From contig NZ_CP011450.1 of assembly GCF_000512205.2 (NCBI RefSeq), forward strand, positions 1 through 64,000: a stretch of 64,000 nucleotides of DNA, in the 5' to 3' direction. This stretch comes from Sphingomonas sanxanigenens DSM 19645 = NX02. Its GTDB lineage: Bacteria > Pseudomonadota > Alphaproteobacteria > Sphingomonadales > Sphingomonadaceae. The notes under the pieces are model-generated. The model was not told the DNA's origin and made no database searches. It saw only the letters and a program-made list of their open reading frames with translations. Below are positions 16,023-25,230 of this stretch, piece by piece (position 1 is the stretch's first letter; every line of letters starts with the position of its first letter). The translations under genes were made by a program, and so were the position numbers.

Positions 16023-18318
16023 CGACATCCGCACCGACGGCCGGCCGATCCCGCTGACCCACCATTCCGCACGCGGAAAAGTCCAACGCAACTCGGGCAA
16101 TTTCACCCGCGGCAGCCAGCTCCTGACCCACGAGCTGCTGATGTGGTTCGCCGGCGCAAAACTTCCCTTCGTCGTCTGGTTCTTCGTGTTCCTCGCGGCC
16201 TGGTTCGTGATCATGTCGCTCAAACTGGACGAGCACGGCTTCCAACTCGTCTGCATGAAGATCTACGCCATGCTCTGGGACTGGGTCGGCTTCGACCCGA
16301 CGAAGCGCGTCAACGTCAGGCTTCCGAGCGGCGAACTCCACCGCACGATCATGGCCGTGGTCCCGTTGATGCCCGAGGTCCAGCGGGCCTGGAGCATCGC
16401 CATGCGCGGCCTTCTCGGCGCACTGCTTTTCTCGGTGTTCCTCACCATTCCCCTGTCGATCTGGTTCGTCGATCTCTCGCGTCGCCGTGGCAAGACGATC
16501 CTGCAGGAGCGGCACGAGCGCGGCGCTATGCTGGTCGATCGCGAGGTCCTCGTTGCCGAGGTCTCGCAGCATAACGCGGCCGCCTTCGAGATGGACGTGC
16601 GCAAATGCGTCCCGGGCCAGTCGCCCAAGCGGGTGCTCGCGCTTCCCTTCACGGCGCGCAAGCGCGCCGGAATCCACCATCCCTACACGCTCGCCGGCAT
16701 CCCCTTTCCGCACCGGATGGAGCAGTCGCACACCATGCTGATCGGTACGACCGGCTCGGGCAAGACCACCGAGCTCCGGAGCCTCGTCCGGCAGATGCGC
16801 GAGCGTCAGGACAGCGCCGTGATCTTCGACCTGACCGGTGCCTATGTGGAGGCCTTCTACGACCCGGCACGTGACACGATCCTCAATCCGATGGACCGTC
16901 GCTGCCCTGCATGGTCGATCTTCTCGGACTGCCGCACGCACAGCGAGTTCACCGCCGCCGCCGCCGCTCTCATCCCCGCCGATGGCGGCTCGTCCGAGCC
17001 TTTCTGGGCGCTCGCAGCGCGGACCCTGTTCATCGAGATGTGCATCCGCTTGGTCGAGCGGGGCCAGACGACCAACCTGGCGCTCTCCGAGAACCTGATG
17101 ACCGCCGATCTGAAGCGGGTCCATCGCTTCCTCCAGAACACGATCGCCGACCCGCTGACCGCGCCCGAAGCGGCGCGCATGGCGGAGTCGATCCGCGCCG
17201 TCTTCAACACCAATGCGCAGGTCCTGCGCTTCCTTCCCGACACGGGCGAGCCGTTCTCGATCCGGGACTGGATCACCGGCGAGAAGCAGCCCGGGTCGAT
17301 CCTCTTCATCACCTCCAACTACGTCGATCTGCCCATGAACCGGGCGCTGCTGACGCTTTGGATGGACCTCGCGATCAACCGCCTCATGACAATGCCGCGC
17401 ACGCGCGAGTTGCGGACCTGGTTCATGTTCGACGAGCTCGGCGCGCTGCACAAGCTGCCGGCAATCGAGAACGGCCTTCAGACCGCGCGCGCGTTCGGCG
17501 GCGCCATGATCCTCGGCATTCACAGCTTCGAGAAACTGATTGAGGTTTATGGCGAGCAAGGCGCCCGCAACCTCGCCTCGCTGGCACGTTCCAAGCTGAT
17601 CCTTGCGACGGCCGATCTCGACACCGCCGAGCAGTGCGCGCGCTACATCGGCAATCGCGAAGTGCGGCAGATGGATGAAGCCTATAGCTATGGCTACAAC
17701 AACACCCGCGACGCCTCGACACTGACTCCCAGGAAGCAGGTCGAGCCGCTCGTGATCGCGGATGACATCACGAACCTGCCGTCGATGCACGGCTTCGTGA
17801 AGTTCCCCGACGGCTTCCCCGCCGCGCGCATCCAACTCCTCTGGAAGGACTATCCCCAGGTCGCCGAGGGCTTCCTGCCGCGACCCGACCTTCAGCCGGT
17901 CCGGTCAAGGCGCGGAGAGGAGGTGTTCGACGATGGCGGGGAGGGCGACGCGGGCGGGCGGGATGGCGCCGGCCAGGTCGTGGAAGGGGCCGTCGAGCCG
18001 GTCAACATCGCCAAGGATTTGGCCGCGCGGATCCTTTCCGCGGAGGCCACGGAGGAGCACAACCAAGCAAGCCGCCCGCCAGCCGAGCGCACCGAGAATC
18101 GCGGCGAGGAGCAAGCTCCGCGCGCGCACGCCGCCGATCGGGCGCAGGCGGTCCGCAATGCGCCCGATCAGGCGCAGGCGCCAACGGAAGGCCGTGACGA
18201 TCGCCGCGAGAGTCGCGCTGGCCGAACGGCGCCCACGCCCGAGGATCAGACGCTCGCCGAATTGCGGCAGGACTTCTCCGCGAGCCGCGATCATGACGGC
18301 GCAGACATGGGAATCTGA
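16012..18318 (+). CDS. traD: Type IV coupling protein, TraD/TrwB type
   Basis: A 768-residue inner-membrane ATPase that links the relaxosome to the transfer channel. Two N-terminal membrane segments (about residues 48-68, KLPFVVWFFVFLAAWFVIM; about 128-150) precede the RecA-like domain with Walker A GTTGSGKTT at residues 245-253 and Walker B WFMFDE at 470-475. The C-terminal about 140 residues are disordered, charged and Gln/Glu/Arg-rich, as in F-type TraD tails that contact the relaxosome. The start at 16012 overlaps the preceding gene; an in-frame extension upstream is rejected because it runs through that gene. No mating-pair genes are in the window. Confidence 0.9.
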   Translation: MARNDIRTDGRPIPLTHHSARGKVQRNSGNFTRGSQLLTHELLMWFAGAKLPFVVWFFVFLAAWFVIMSLKLDEHGFQLVCMKIYAMLWDWVGFDPTKRVNVRLPSGELHRTIMAVVPLMPEVQRAWSIAMRGLLGALLFSVFLTIPLSIWFVDLSRRRGKTILQERHERGAMLVDREVLVAEVSQHNAAAFEMDVRKCVPGQSPKRVLALPFTARKRAGIHHPYTLAGIPFPHRMEQSHTMLIGTTGSGKTTELRSLVRQMRERQDSAVIFDLTGAYVEAFYDPARDTILNPMDRRCPAWSIFSDCRTHSEFTAAAAALIPADGGSSEPFWALAARTLFIEMCIRLVERGQTTNLALSENLMTADLKRVHRFLQNTIADPLTAPEAARMAESIRAVFNTNAQVLRFLPDTGEPFSIRDWITGEKQPGSILFITSNYVDLPMNRALLTLWMDLAINRLMTMPRTRELRTWFMFDELGALHKLPAIENGLQTARAFGGAMILGIHSFEKLIEVYGEQGARNLASLARSKLILATADLDTAEQCARYIGNREVRQMDEAYSYGYNNTRDASTLTPRKQVEPLVIADDITNLPSMHGFVKFPDGFPAARIQLLWKDYPQVAEGFLPRPDLQPVRSRRGEEVFDDGGEGDAGGRDGAGQVVEGAVEPVNIAKDLAARILSAEATEEHNQASRPPAERTENRGEEQAPRAHAADRAQAVRNAPDQAQAPTEGRDDRRESRAGRTAPTPEDQTLAELRQDFSASRDHDGADMGI

Positions 18319-18321
18319 CCC

Positions 18322-21300
18322 ATGCTCTCGGTCGCATCGGTCCGTTCCGCGTCCGGCGCCGCCGGCTATTTCGCGAAGGACGACTATTACACGGTCGAAG
18401 GCTCGTCGGAGATCATCGCCTGGGGCGGGGAAGGTTCCGCCGCGCTCGGCCTTTCGGGCGAGGTGTCGAAGGAGGCATTCGAGGGCGTTCTCAACGGCAT
18501 CTTGCCGGGCGGCGAGGCCGTCGCCCAGGTCGAGAACCGGCGGGCCGGAGTCGATCTCACCTTTTCGGCCCCGAAATCCGTTTCGGTGCTCGCCTATGTC
18601 GCCGGCGACAAGCGCATCCTCGGTCCCGACGGCGCCAACATGAAAGCCGTGACCCGCGCAATGGCCTGGGTAGAGAGCAACCTCGCCGAGGGGCGCAAGG
18701 ACATCGAAGGCCGCAAGGTTCCGATGCGGAGCGGGAACCTCGTCTACGCGCTCTTCCAACACGACACGAGCCGCGCCCTCGACCCGCAGGCCCATGTCCA
18801 CGCCGTCATCGCCAACCTGACCAAAATGCCCGACGGCAAGTGGCAGGCGCTCCACGCAGACAAGATCTGGTCGAACAACTCCGTGATCGGCTCGATCTAC
18901 CATGCCTTCCTGCGCGAGGAGCTCGAGAAGCTCGGCTACCAGGTGGAGCTCAAGGGCAAGCACGGCACGTTCGAGATCGCCGGCGTGCCCAAGCCGGTGC
19001 TCGACGCGTTCAGCCAGCGCCGCGAGGCGATACTCGAAAAGGCGGCCGAGCTCGGCATTGTATCGGCCAAGGGGCGGGACGGCGTCACCACCAACACGCG
19101 CGATCCCAAGCTCAACGTCGAGGACCGGGAGGCGCTGCGGCAGGATTGGATCGACAAGGCGGCGGCACTCGGGTTCGACGGCAAATCGCTCCTGGACGCA
19201 GCTCTGGCGCGATCGGCGCAACGCGACCCAGGCAGCGCGCTCGAGCGCGGCTACCGCGCGGTCTCGGATGCAGTTTCAGCGGCATGGGACAAGCTGGGAT
19301 CTGTCCTGCGCCCGCATGATCCTCTCGTCGACCGCGGGCTGGGGCGGGTGACGGCCTTGCCGGCCGAAGCGCGCGCGCAACTGGCTGTCGCCTCTGCCGT
19401 CCGGATGCTCTCCGAGCGCGAGGCTGCCTTCAGCGTCCACCAGCTCGGCAAGACCGCGCTCGATCTCGGCCTCAAGGGCGTGACCGTGGATCATGTCGAG
19501 CGGCGGATCGAGCAACTCGTCGGGCGGGGGCAGCTGATCGCGGGCGAGGCGCGGATCGGCGACACGCGGCCCCGGCTGGTCACCACCCAGGAAGCGCTTC
19601 GCACCGAGGAGCGGATCCTGGACGCGGTTCAGGAAGGCAGGGGGCGCGCCTCGCCCGTCCTCGCCCCGCAGGACGCGCCACACCGGCTCCAGGCGGCGGC
19701 TGACAGGGAGCTCAACGCCGGCCAGCTCGGCGCGGCGGCGCTGATCCTGTCCTCCAACGACAGGACTGTCGTGATCCAGGGCATCGCCGGGGCCGGTAAG
19801 TCGACCATGCTGCAGGCGGTCGCGCGCGTCGCGCAAGCCGAGGGCCGCGCTGTCACGGGCCTTGCCTTCCAGAACAAGATGGTCGCCGATCTCGCGGAAG
19901 GGGCGGGCATCAAGTCCCAGACGATCGCCTCGTTCATCCTCGCCAACGAGCGCCACGTTCAGGCCGGGGGCCCCGCATACGACGAAGCCCGCGCCGCGCT
20001 CGCCGGCTCGATGCTCATCGTCGATGAGACCTCGATGGTCTCGTCCGACGACATGCTCACGCTCCACCAGATCGCCGCCGCGCTCGGCGTCGACAAGCTC
20101 GTCTTCGTGGGCGACCGCCAGCAGCTCTCTTCAATCGACGCCGGCAAGTCGTTCGCGCTCATCCAGGCGGGTGGAGGCACGATGGCGCGAATGGACGAGA
20201 ATATCCGGCAGCGCACGGATCAGCTCCGCACCGTCGCGGCGCTTGCCAACCTCGGCGAAGCGTCCAAAGCGATGAAGGTGCTGGGCGAAAGCGTCGTCGA
20301 GCATCAGAGTCCGGCGCTCCATGCGGCCGAGATGTGGCTCGGCCTTTCCGCCGCCGATCGCGAGGCGACGGCCGTGTTCGCGTCGGGGCGCGCGGCGCGA
20401 GCGGTCATCAACCAGCGGATCCAGGACGGCCTCGCCACCGAAGGCAGCGTGCGAGGGGAGGGCATCCACCTCACGGTGTACGAGCGCGTCAACACCACGC
20501 GCGAGGAGCTGCGCTATGTGGCCACCTATCAGGCCGGGCAGACGCTCGAGGTCGGCCGCGGCGGCGGCCAGGACGTCGGCCTGGCCGCTGGCCGCTATGA
20601 CGTCGCCAGGGTCCACCCGAACGGCAAGGTCGACCTGAAGCTCGGCAACCGGTCCATACGCTTTGATCCGCAGAAGCTGTCGCCGACCGAAAAGCGCGAC
20701 CGGCTGCAGCTCAGCGAGAAAAAGGATCTCCACCTGCGTGAGGGCGACCGCATCCGCTGGACCGCCAACGACAAGGAACGCGGGCTCCACAACTCGGCGC
20801 TGGCGCGGGTGCTCGCGGTCGACGCCGAGGGCGTGACCGTCGAGACCGCCGGCAAGGAGCGGCTGACGCTCGATCTCGGCGACCCGATGCTGTCGCGGCT
20901 CGACCTTGCCTACTCGCTCAACATGCACATGGCGCAGGGCATCACGACCGACAAGGCGATCACCGTCATGTCGAGCCAGGAGCGCAATCTCTCCAACCAG
21001 CGCCTGTTCAATGTCGGAGTCACGCGCGTGCGCGATGAGCTCACGATGGTGGTCGACGACAAGGAGAAGCTCGAGCGCCAGCTCGACAACAATCCGGGCA
21101 ACAAGTCGTCGGCACTCGAAACCGTCGGTCGCCTCGACGTTGATCACGAACGCACACGCGGCAAGAGCAGCGGACCCCGCGAGAAGCTTCATGTCGGTCC
21201 GGTCGACCTGGCGGACCTGCCGCCGTTGCCGGGTGAGCTGCCGTCCCCGGCCCACACGCAAGGCGCCGCCGCCGCTGCCGGCGCTTCCAAGTCACCGCCC

Positions 21301-21369
21301 GACCTCAAGCCGGACCGTGGCGACGCTCTGCCGCCGCTGCCGGAACGGAGCCTGGGGCTCGACCTGTGA
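18322..21369 (+). CDS. traI: MobF-family relaxase/helicase (TraI/TrwC type)
   Basis: A 1015-residue bifunctional transfer protein. The relaxase domain, about residues 1-300, has candidate catalytic tyrosines Y16, Y22 and Y23 and the metal-binding triad H147, H158, H160 (FQHDTSRALDPQAHVHAV). A RecD-like helicase follows, with Walker A GIAGAGKST at 487-495 and Walker B-like LIVDETSM at about 570. The C-terminal about 90 residues are proline-rich. TrwC is about 966 residues, so this copy is full length. It would nick oriT, stay bound to the 5' end and unwind the strand. It starts three bases after traD ends, forming one operon. Confidence 0.93.
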   Translation: MLSVASVRSASGAAGYFAKDDYYTVEGSSEIIAWGGEGSAALGLSGEVSKEAFEGVLNGILPGGEAVAQVENRRAGVDLTFSAPKSVSVLAYVAGDKRILGPDGANMKAVTRAMAWVESNLAEGRKDIEGRKVPMRSGNLVYALFQHDTSRALDPQAHVHAVIANLTKMPDGKWQALHADKIWSNNSVIGSIYHAFLREELEKLGYQVELKGKHGTFEIAGVPKPVLDAFSQRREAILEKAAELGIVSAKGRDGVTTNTRDPKLNVEDREALRQDWIDKAAALGFDGKSLLDAALARSAQRDPGSALERGYRAVSDAVSAAWDKLGSVLRPHDPLVDRGLGRVTALPAEARAQLAVASAVRMLSEREAAFSVHQLGKTALDLGLKGVTVDHVERRIEQLVGRGQLIAGEARIGDTRPRLVTTQEALRTEERILDAVQEGRGRASPVLAPQDAPHRLQAAADRELNAGQLGAAALILSSNDRTVVIQGIAGAGKSTMLQAVARVAQAEGRAVTGLAFQNKMVADLAEGAGIKSQTIASFILANERHVQAGGPAYDEARAALAGSMLIVDETSMVSSDDMLTLHQIAAALGVDKLVFVGDRQQLSSIDAGKSFALIQAGGGTMARMDENIRQRTDQLRTVAALANLGEASKAMKVLGESVVEHQSPALHAAEMWLGLSAADREATAVFASGRAARAVINQRIQDGLATEGSVRGEGIHLTVYERVNTTREELRYVATYQAGQTLEVGRGGGQDVGLAAGRYDVARVHPNGKVDLKLGNRSIRFDPQKLSPTEKRDRLQLSEKKDLHLREGDRIRWTANDKERGLHNSALARVLAVDAEGVTVETAGKERLTLDLGDPMLSRLDLAYSLNMHMAQGITTDKAITVMSSQERNLSNQRLFNVGVTRVRDELTMVVDDKEKLERQLDNNPGNKSSALETVGRLDVDHERTRGKSSGPREKLHVGPVDLADLPPLPGELPSPAHTQGAAAAAGASKSPPDLKPDRGDALPPLPERSLGLDL

Positions 21370-21423
21370 AGACCGGCCGGCCGGACGCCGGAGCTTGATG
21401 ATGGATGACCTGCCACGGGACTT

Positions 21424-22270
21424 TCATCCAGCTCTGATTAGAGCCTCGGCGATAGTGGTTATGCCTTTCGGTGGCTTGTTTGCAATGGGGTCAGGCATGC
21501 CTGACCCCATTGCAAAGATCGTTTCGGCGTAGCCGGCCGGGGTCTGGTATCCGATCGAGGAGTGAGGTCGGCAGGTGTTGTAATCCTCTGCCCACTCCCG
21601 GATCACGGCGCGGGCGTGGTCGAGGCCATGGAACAACGTCTCGTTCAACAGCTCGTCGCGCATCCGCCCGTTGAAGGATTCCACGTAGCCGTTCTGCATC
21701 GGCTTTCCCGGAGCGATGTAGTGCCACTCGATCCCGTAATCCTTGCACCAAGTCAGGATCGCATTGGCGGTGAACTCGGTCCCATTGTCGCTGACGATCA
21801 GCCCCGGCTTGCCGCGCCAGGCGATGATGTCGGTCAGCTCGCGCGCCACGCGGCGTCCCGAGATCGATGTGTCGGGGATCGCTGCAAGGCACTCCCGGGT
21901 CACGTCATCGACGATGTTGAGCACCCGGAACCGCCTGCCGCAGGCGAACTGGTCGTGGATGAAGTCCAGGCTCCAGCGGGCATTAGGCCGAGCCTCCACG
22001 AGGAGCGGTGCTCGTGTGCCAACGGCCCGGCGCCGGGCCCGACGCTTGCGCACGCCGAGCCCCTCTTCCCGATAGAGACGGTAGACGCGGTTGATGCCCG
22101 AAGGCTCGCCCTCCCGCCGCAACAGGATGTGCAGCCGGCGACAACCGAAACGGCGCCGCTCGTTGGCAAGCTCGCGCAAGCGGGCGCGCAGCTCCACCTC
22201 CGGCGGTCGCCGGGACTGGTAGTGAACGCTCTTGCGATCCGCTTCGATGACACGGCACGCCCGCCGCTCA
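21424..22270 (-). pseudogene. IS3-family transposase orfB fragment
   Basis: The minus-strand frame encodes a 257-residue DDE integrase-type core ([77 protein letters not shown]), typical of IS3-family OrfB. Homology continues in frame past the first Met to about 22270 ([18 protein letters not shown]), where it meets an opposite-strand copy. No orfA precedes it. The C terminus reads through a 38-bp palindrome and an unusual tail ([16 protein letters not shown]), so the 3' end is also altered. The element is therefore a remnant. Confidence 0.8.
21479..21516. repeat. 38-bp perfect palindrome
   Basis: TTTGCAATGGGGTCAGGCA is followed directly by its exact reverse complement. It lies inside the 3' end of the IS3 orfB fragment and is translated as [11 protein letters not shown]. 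It looks like an inserted REP-type palindrome or two joined IS ends. Confidence 0.8.
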
Positions 22271-23120
22271 GCGGAAGGCTGTTGAGAATGCTCGGCAGCT
22301 GTTCGGCATCAGCGAGCGTCGGGCATGTACCATCTTTGGCGTGGATAGGACGTCGGTGCGCTACGCGCCCCGGCGTAGTGATGATGGCGACCTGCGGTCG
22401 CGGTTACGGGAGATCGCGGCCGAGCGTCGGCGCTTTGGCTACCGTCGGCTTGGGATCATGCTGGCCCGCGAGGGGCTGGTCATGAACCACAAGAAGCTGC
22501 TGCGGCTGTACCGCGAGGAGAACCTGCGGGTCAGGCGCCGGCGTGGCCGCAAGCGAGCGATGGGCACCCGAGCGCCTATGACGCTGCCCCAGGGACCGAA
22601 CCAGCGGTGGAGCCTCGACTTCGTCAGCGACACGCTGATCAGCGGCCGGCGCATCCGCATCCTGGCGGTGGTCGACGACTTCACGCGCGAGTGCCTGGCG
22701 CTGGTGGTCGACACCTCGCTGTCAGGTGCGCGGGTCGCCCGCGAGCTCGACGCCGTCATCGCTGTGCGCGGTGTGCCGCCGCTGATGATCGTCAGCGACA
22801 ACGGCACCGAGCTGACCAGCCTGGCGATCCTGAGATGGACGCAGGAGCGACCTGTCGAGTGGCACTACATCGCGCCGGGCAAGCCGCAGCAGAACGGCTA
22901 CGTCGAGAGCTTCAACGGTCGTCTGCGCGACGAATGCCTCAACGAGACGCTGTTCGTGTCGCTCGGCCACGCCCGCTCGGTGCTGCGGCTCTGGCGAGAC
23001 GACTACAACCATGTGCGCCCGCATAGCGGTGTTGGCGGGCTGACGCCCGCCGATGCTGCCAGGCGGGTTGCGCAACCCCGCCCCGAGGGGCACCATAACA
23101 ACCCCGGACTCCAGTTATGA
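22266..23120 (+). pseudogene. IS3-family transposase orfB, second fragment
   Basis: The plus-strand frame encodes another IS3-family OrfB (GTG start at 22341, 259 residues; sense homology extends upstream to about 22266 with [20 protein letters not shown]). DDE-type motifs are present: [39 protein letters not shown] and [17 protein letters not shown]. It differs clearly from the minus-strand copy, so these are two related insertion sequences, not one duplicated. Its orfA is missing because the head-to-head partner starts there. No terminal repeat was identified after 23120. Confidence 0.8.
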
Positions 23121-23181
23121 CTGGTAGAGCTTTGGGGAGCATGTCACACTCAACTTAATTTCGGATCAGACTCTAAAGAAA

Positions 23182-24345
23182 ATGACGAAAATGAAGATAC
23201 GAACCGCATTGCGCAATCTGGACAAGCATGGCCAGCAGCGCGCGCCGGAGGTGATTGCAGAAGAGGGCCGGCAACTTGAAAACCATCTTAAGCGGTTTCG
23301 TTCTGAGTTGGTCCGGCTTGAGGTCGTCGCCTCGCAGACGAAGGGCAAGACGCGAATCCAGGTCAGACTGCGGCTGCAACTGCCCTCAAGCGTGATCGCG
23401 GCGCAGGAAGAGGGGTTCGAGATCGAGCCTACCTTGCGCAAGGCCTTTGCCGACCTGCGCCACCGCGTCGACCGGCATGTGGCGCGCCTCAAGCACGAGT
23501 CGGAGTTCAAGCGTCCCGCCCGCCGGCGCCGGATTGGCGCCCCACTCCCGCCCGCGCGGGATGCGGCGGAGGCGGGGCGGCGCCAGCTTTTCTTCGGCCT
23601 GATCGAGGACCACCTCGATACGGTCTATGACGCGGTCCGGCGCGAATTGACCTATTTCGAATGCAGTGGATCGGTGCCCCAAGGATACCTGAGTGTTCGC
23701 GATCTCGTCGATGCGACGATCCTCAAGGGGCTCGAGCGGTTCGAGCGGCGGCCGATGCGGTTCTCGGTGGGCGACTGGCTCACCCAACTCGCCTTCGAGA
23801 CCATCGGCGAAGAGGCCCGCGCCGCCCGCCGGGTTGTGCCGGAAAACGCCGCCTCGCTCGATGCCGCGCCCGAACAGCCGGCACAGGATCCGACTGAGAC
23901 TGATCAGGAGCTGTTCGAATTTCACCAGCCTGACGAAGTGCTGCGGCTGGAGGATCTGGTCGGCGACGGCACGGCGACCGATCCCGAATCGGCCCTCGAC
24001 CGCCACGAAACGGCGCTGTGCCTGCACCGCGCACTTTCCGCACTGCCCGCGCTCTGGCGACAGGTCCTCTATCGGACCTGCATCGAGGACGAGGCGGCGG
24101 CAGACACGGCGGCGCTTATCGGCATACGAGAGGACGAGGTGGCGACCATCGCCGCGGCCGCCCGCGGTTTCCTGCGCGCGAGACTGCGCGAAGCGGGGCT
24201 GGCGGTCCCGATCGCAGAGGATGATTGCGTTGACTCCGAGATCGCCCGCGCAATGCGCCTGCCCCTGCCCCTGCCCCTGCCGATCGACGAGCGCCGCCGC
24301 GTGGCTGCCGCCCTGAGCGAAGGCTCCACCGGCACAACGGCCTGA
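23182..24345 (+). CDS. HPF-like domain fused to sigma-70-like domain
   Basis: A 387-residue protein with two recognisable parts. Residues about 4-106 follow the ribosome-hibernation factor (HPF/RaiA) pattern: a helix, then VRLEVVASQTKG, IQVRLRLQLPSSVIAAQEEG and a final AFADLRHRVDRHVARLKHE helix. After a basic linker (about 109-125), residues about 140-215 resemble sigma-70 region 2 (LSVRDLVDATILKGLERFER, then FSVGDWLTQLAFETI). Residues about 268-340 resemble region 4 (ALSALPALWRQVLYRTCIED, then ADTAALIGIREDEVATIAAA). A (LP)n run lies near the C terminus. It heads the hdeD row, directly after the IS3 debris. I infer a link between ribosome protection and stress transcription; the calls rest on pattern only. 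Confidence 0.6.
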   Translation: MTKMKIRTALRNLDKHGQQRAPEVIAEEGRQLENHLKRFRSELVRLEVVASQTKGKTRIQVRLRLQLPSSVIAAQEEGFEIEPTLRKAFADLRHRVDRHVARLKHESEFKRPARRRRIGAPLPPARDAAEAGRRQLFFGLIEDHLDTVYDAVRRELTYFECSGSVPQGYLSVRDLVDATILKGLERFERRPMRFSVGDWLTQLAFETIGEEARAARRVVPENAASLDAAPEQPAQDPTETDQELFEFHQPDEVLRLEDLVGDGTATDPESALDRHETALCLHRALSALPALWRQVLYRTCIEDEAAADTAALIGIREDEVATIAAAARGFLRARLREAGLAVPIAEDDCVDSEIARAMRLPLPLPLPIDERRRVAAALSEGSTGTTA

Positions 24346-24370
24346 CGAAACCTGTAGGGGAGATGAGACG

Positions 24371-25018
24371 ATGACGACAACCTCGGAAACTGCTTCGAAC
24401 TCGATACAGGACATGCTGTTCACCCTTTCGCGCAACTGGTGGCTGTTCGGTCTGCGTGGGGTGCTGGCGCTGATGATTGCTGGGCTCGCTTTCCTGATGC
24501 CGGCCGAGTCGCTTCTGGCCCTGACGCTGGTGTTCGGCGCCTTCTCTTTTGCCGACGGAGTGTTCGGTCTGGTCGCCGGGATACGCAACATCCGCAAGGG
24601 CGAACGCTGGGGCTGGCTGATGTTCAGCGGCCTCCTGGGGATCGCCACGGGCGTGGTCGTGGTCGTCTCGCCCTTCGTCGCAACGCTGGTCCTCGCTACA
24701 TTCCTCTGGGCCAGCATCGCGTTCTGGTCGGTGTTTTCGGGCGTCCTAGAAATCGCGGCGGCGATCCGCCTGCGCAAGGAAATCAAGGGAGAGGTCTGGC
24801 TCATCCTGAGCGGCCTCATCTCGGTCGTGCTGGGTATCATCGTGACCTGGATGCTGCTGACGCGCCCGCTCGAAAGCTTCCTTGCCCTCGGCTGGCTGCT
24901 CGGCTTCTACGCCGCCCTTTTCGGAGCAATGATGATCCTGCTGGGCCTGCGGCTGCAGCGCGCAAATCAGGCAGGGCACGACAAAACTCCCGGCGTCAAC
25001 CTGGCGGCTGGCACATGA
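24371..25018 (+). CDS. hdeD: HdeD family membrane protein
   Basis: A 215-residue DUF308/HdeD protein with six hydrophobic segments (for example LRGVLALMIAGLAFLMP, LASWAF-like repeats at 60-80, and GLISVVLGIIVTWMLL). HdeD supports acid resistance in enterobacteria and is a standard gene of the transmissible stress-tolerance locus. It follows the HPF-sigma gene by 25 bases with a GTAGGGGAGA ribosome-binding site, so the two are likely co-transcribed. The stop may overlap a further small frame (ATGA at 25015). Confidence 0.88.
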   Translation: MTTTSETASNSIQDMLFTLSRNWWLFGLRGVLALMIAGLAFLMPAESLLALTLVFGAFSFADGVFGLVAGIRNIRKGERWGWLMFSGLLGIATGVVVVVSPFVATLVLATFLWASIAFWSVFSGVLEIAAAIRLRKEIKGEVWLILSGLISVVLGIIVTWMLLTRPLESFLALGWLLGFYAALFGAMMILLGLRLQRANQAGHDKTPGVNLAAGT

Positions 25019-25230
25019 CGCGCGTGGGGAAAGCCGGGCGGCCTGTCGGCGATGAAGACGATCTCACCCATTGGGACGAGACGATCTTCGAACGCTGCTT
25101 AAGGACCGGCTTCAATCCCTTCGGCAGCGGACCGACACCGGTCTTTCTTCGACAGGCAGACCAAGGACAATGCTCCGGGAAGCCCAACGTTCGGCGGAAG
25201 GACGGTTGCGACGGGACAATTCGTCAATGA
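25015..25230 (+). CDS. Possible small protein, 71 aa
   Basis: An ATG overlaps the hdeD stop (ATGA) and the frame runs 71 codons to 25230, ending where the next gene starts. The product (DEDDLTHWDETIFERCLRTG) has no recognisable domain. The overlap geometry is the only support; this may be non-coding spacer. Confidence 0.3.
   Translation: MTRVGKAGRPVGDEDDLTHWDETIFERCLRTGFNPFGSGPTPVFLRQADQGQCSGKPNVRRKDGCDGTIRQ

Noticed and set aside
21562-22485. Long plus-strand frame opposite the minus-strand transposase
   Set aside because: It is the antisense shadow of a clear IS3 orfB and has no domain of its own.
23386-24840. 484-codon minus-strand frame opposite the HPF-sigma and hdeD genes
   Set aside because: Antisense shadow of two well-supported genes; the translation is Arg/Gly/Glu-rich without motifs.
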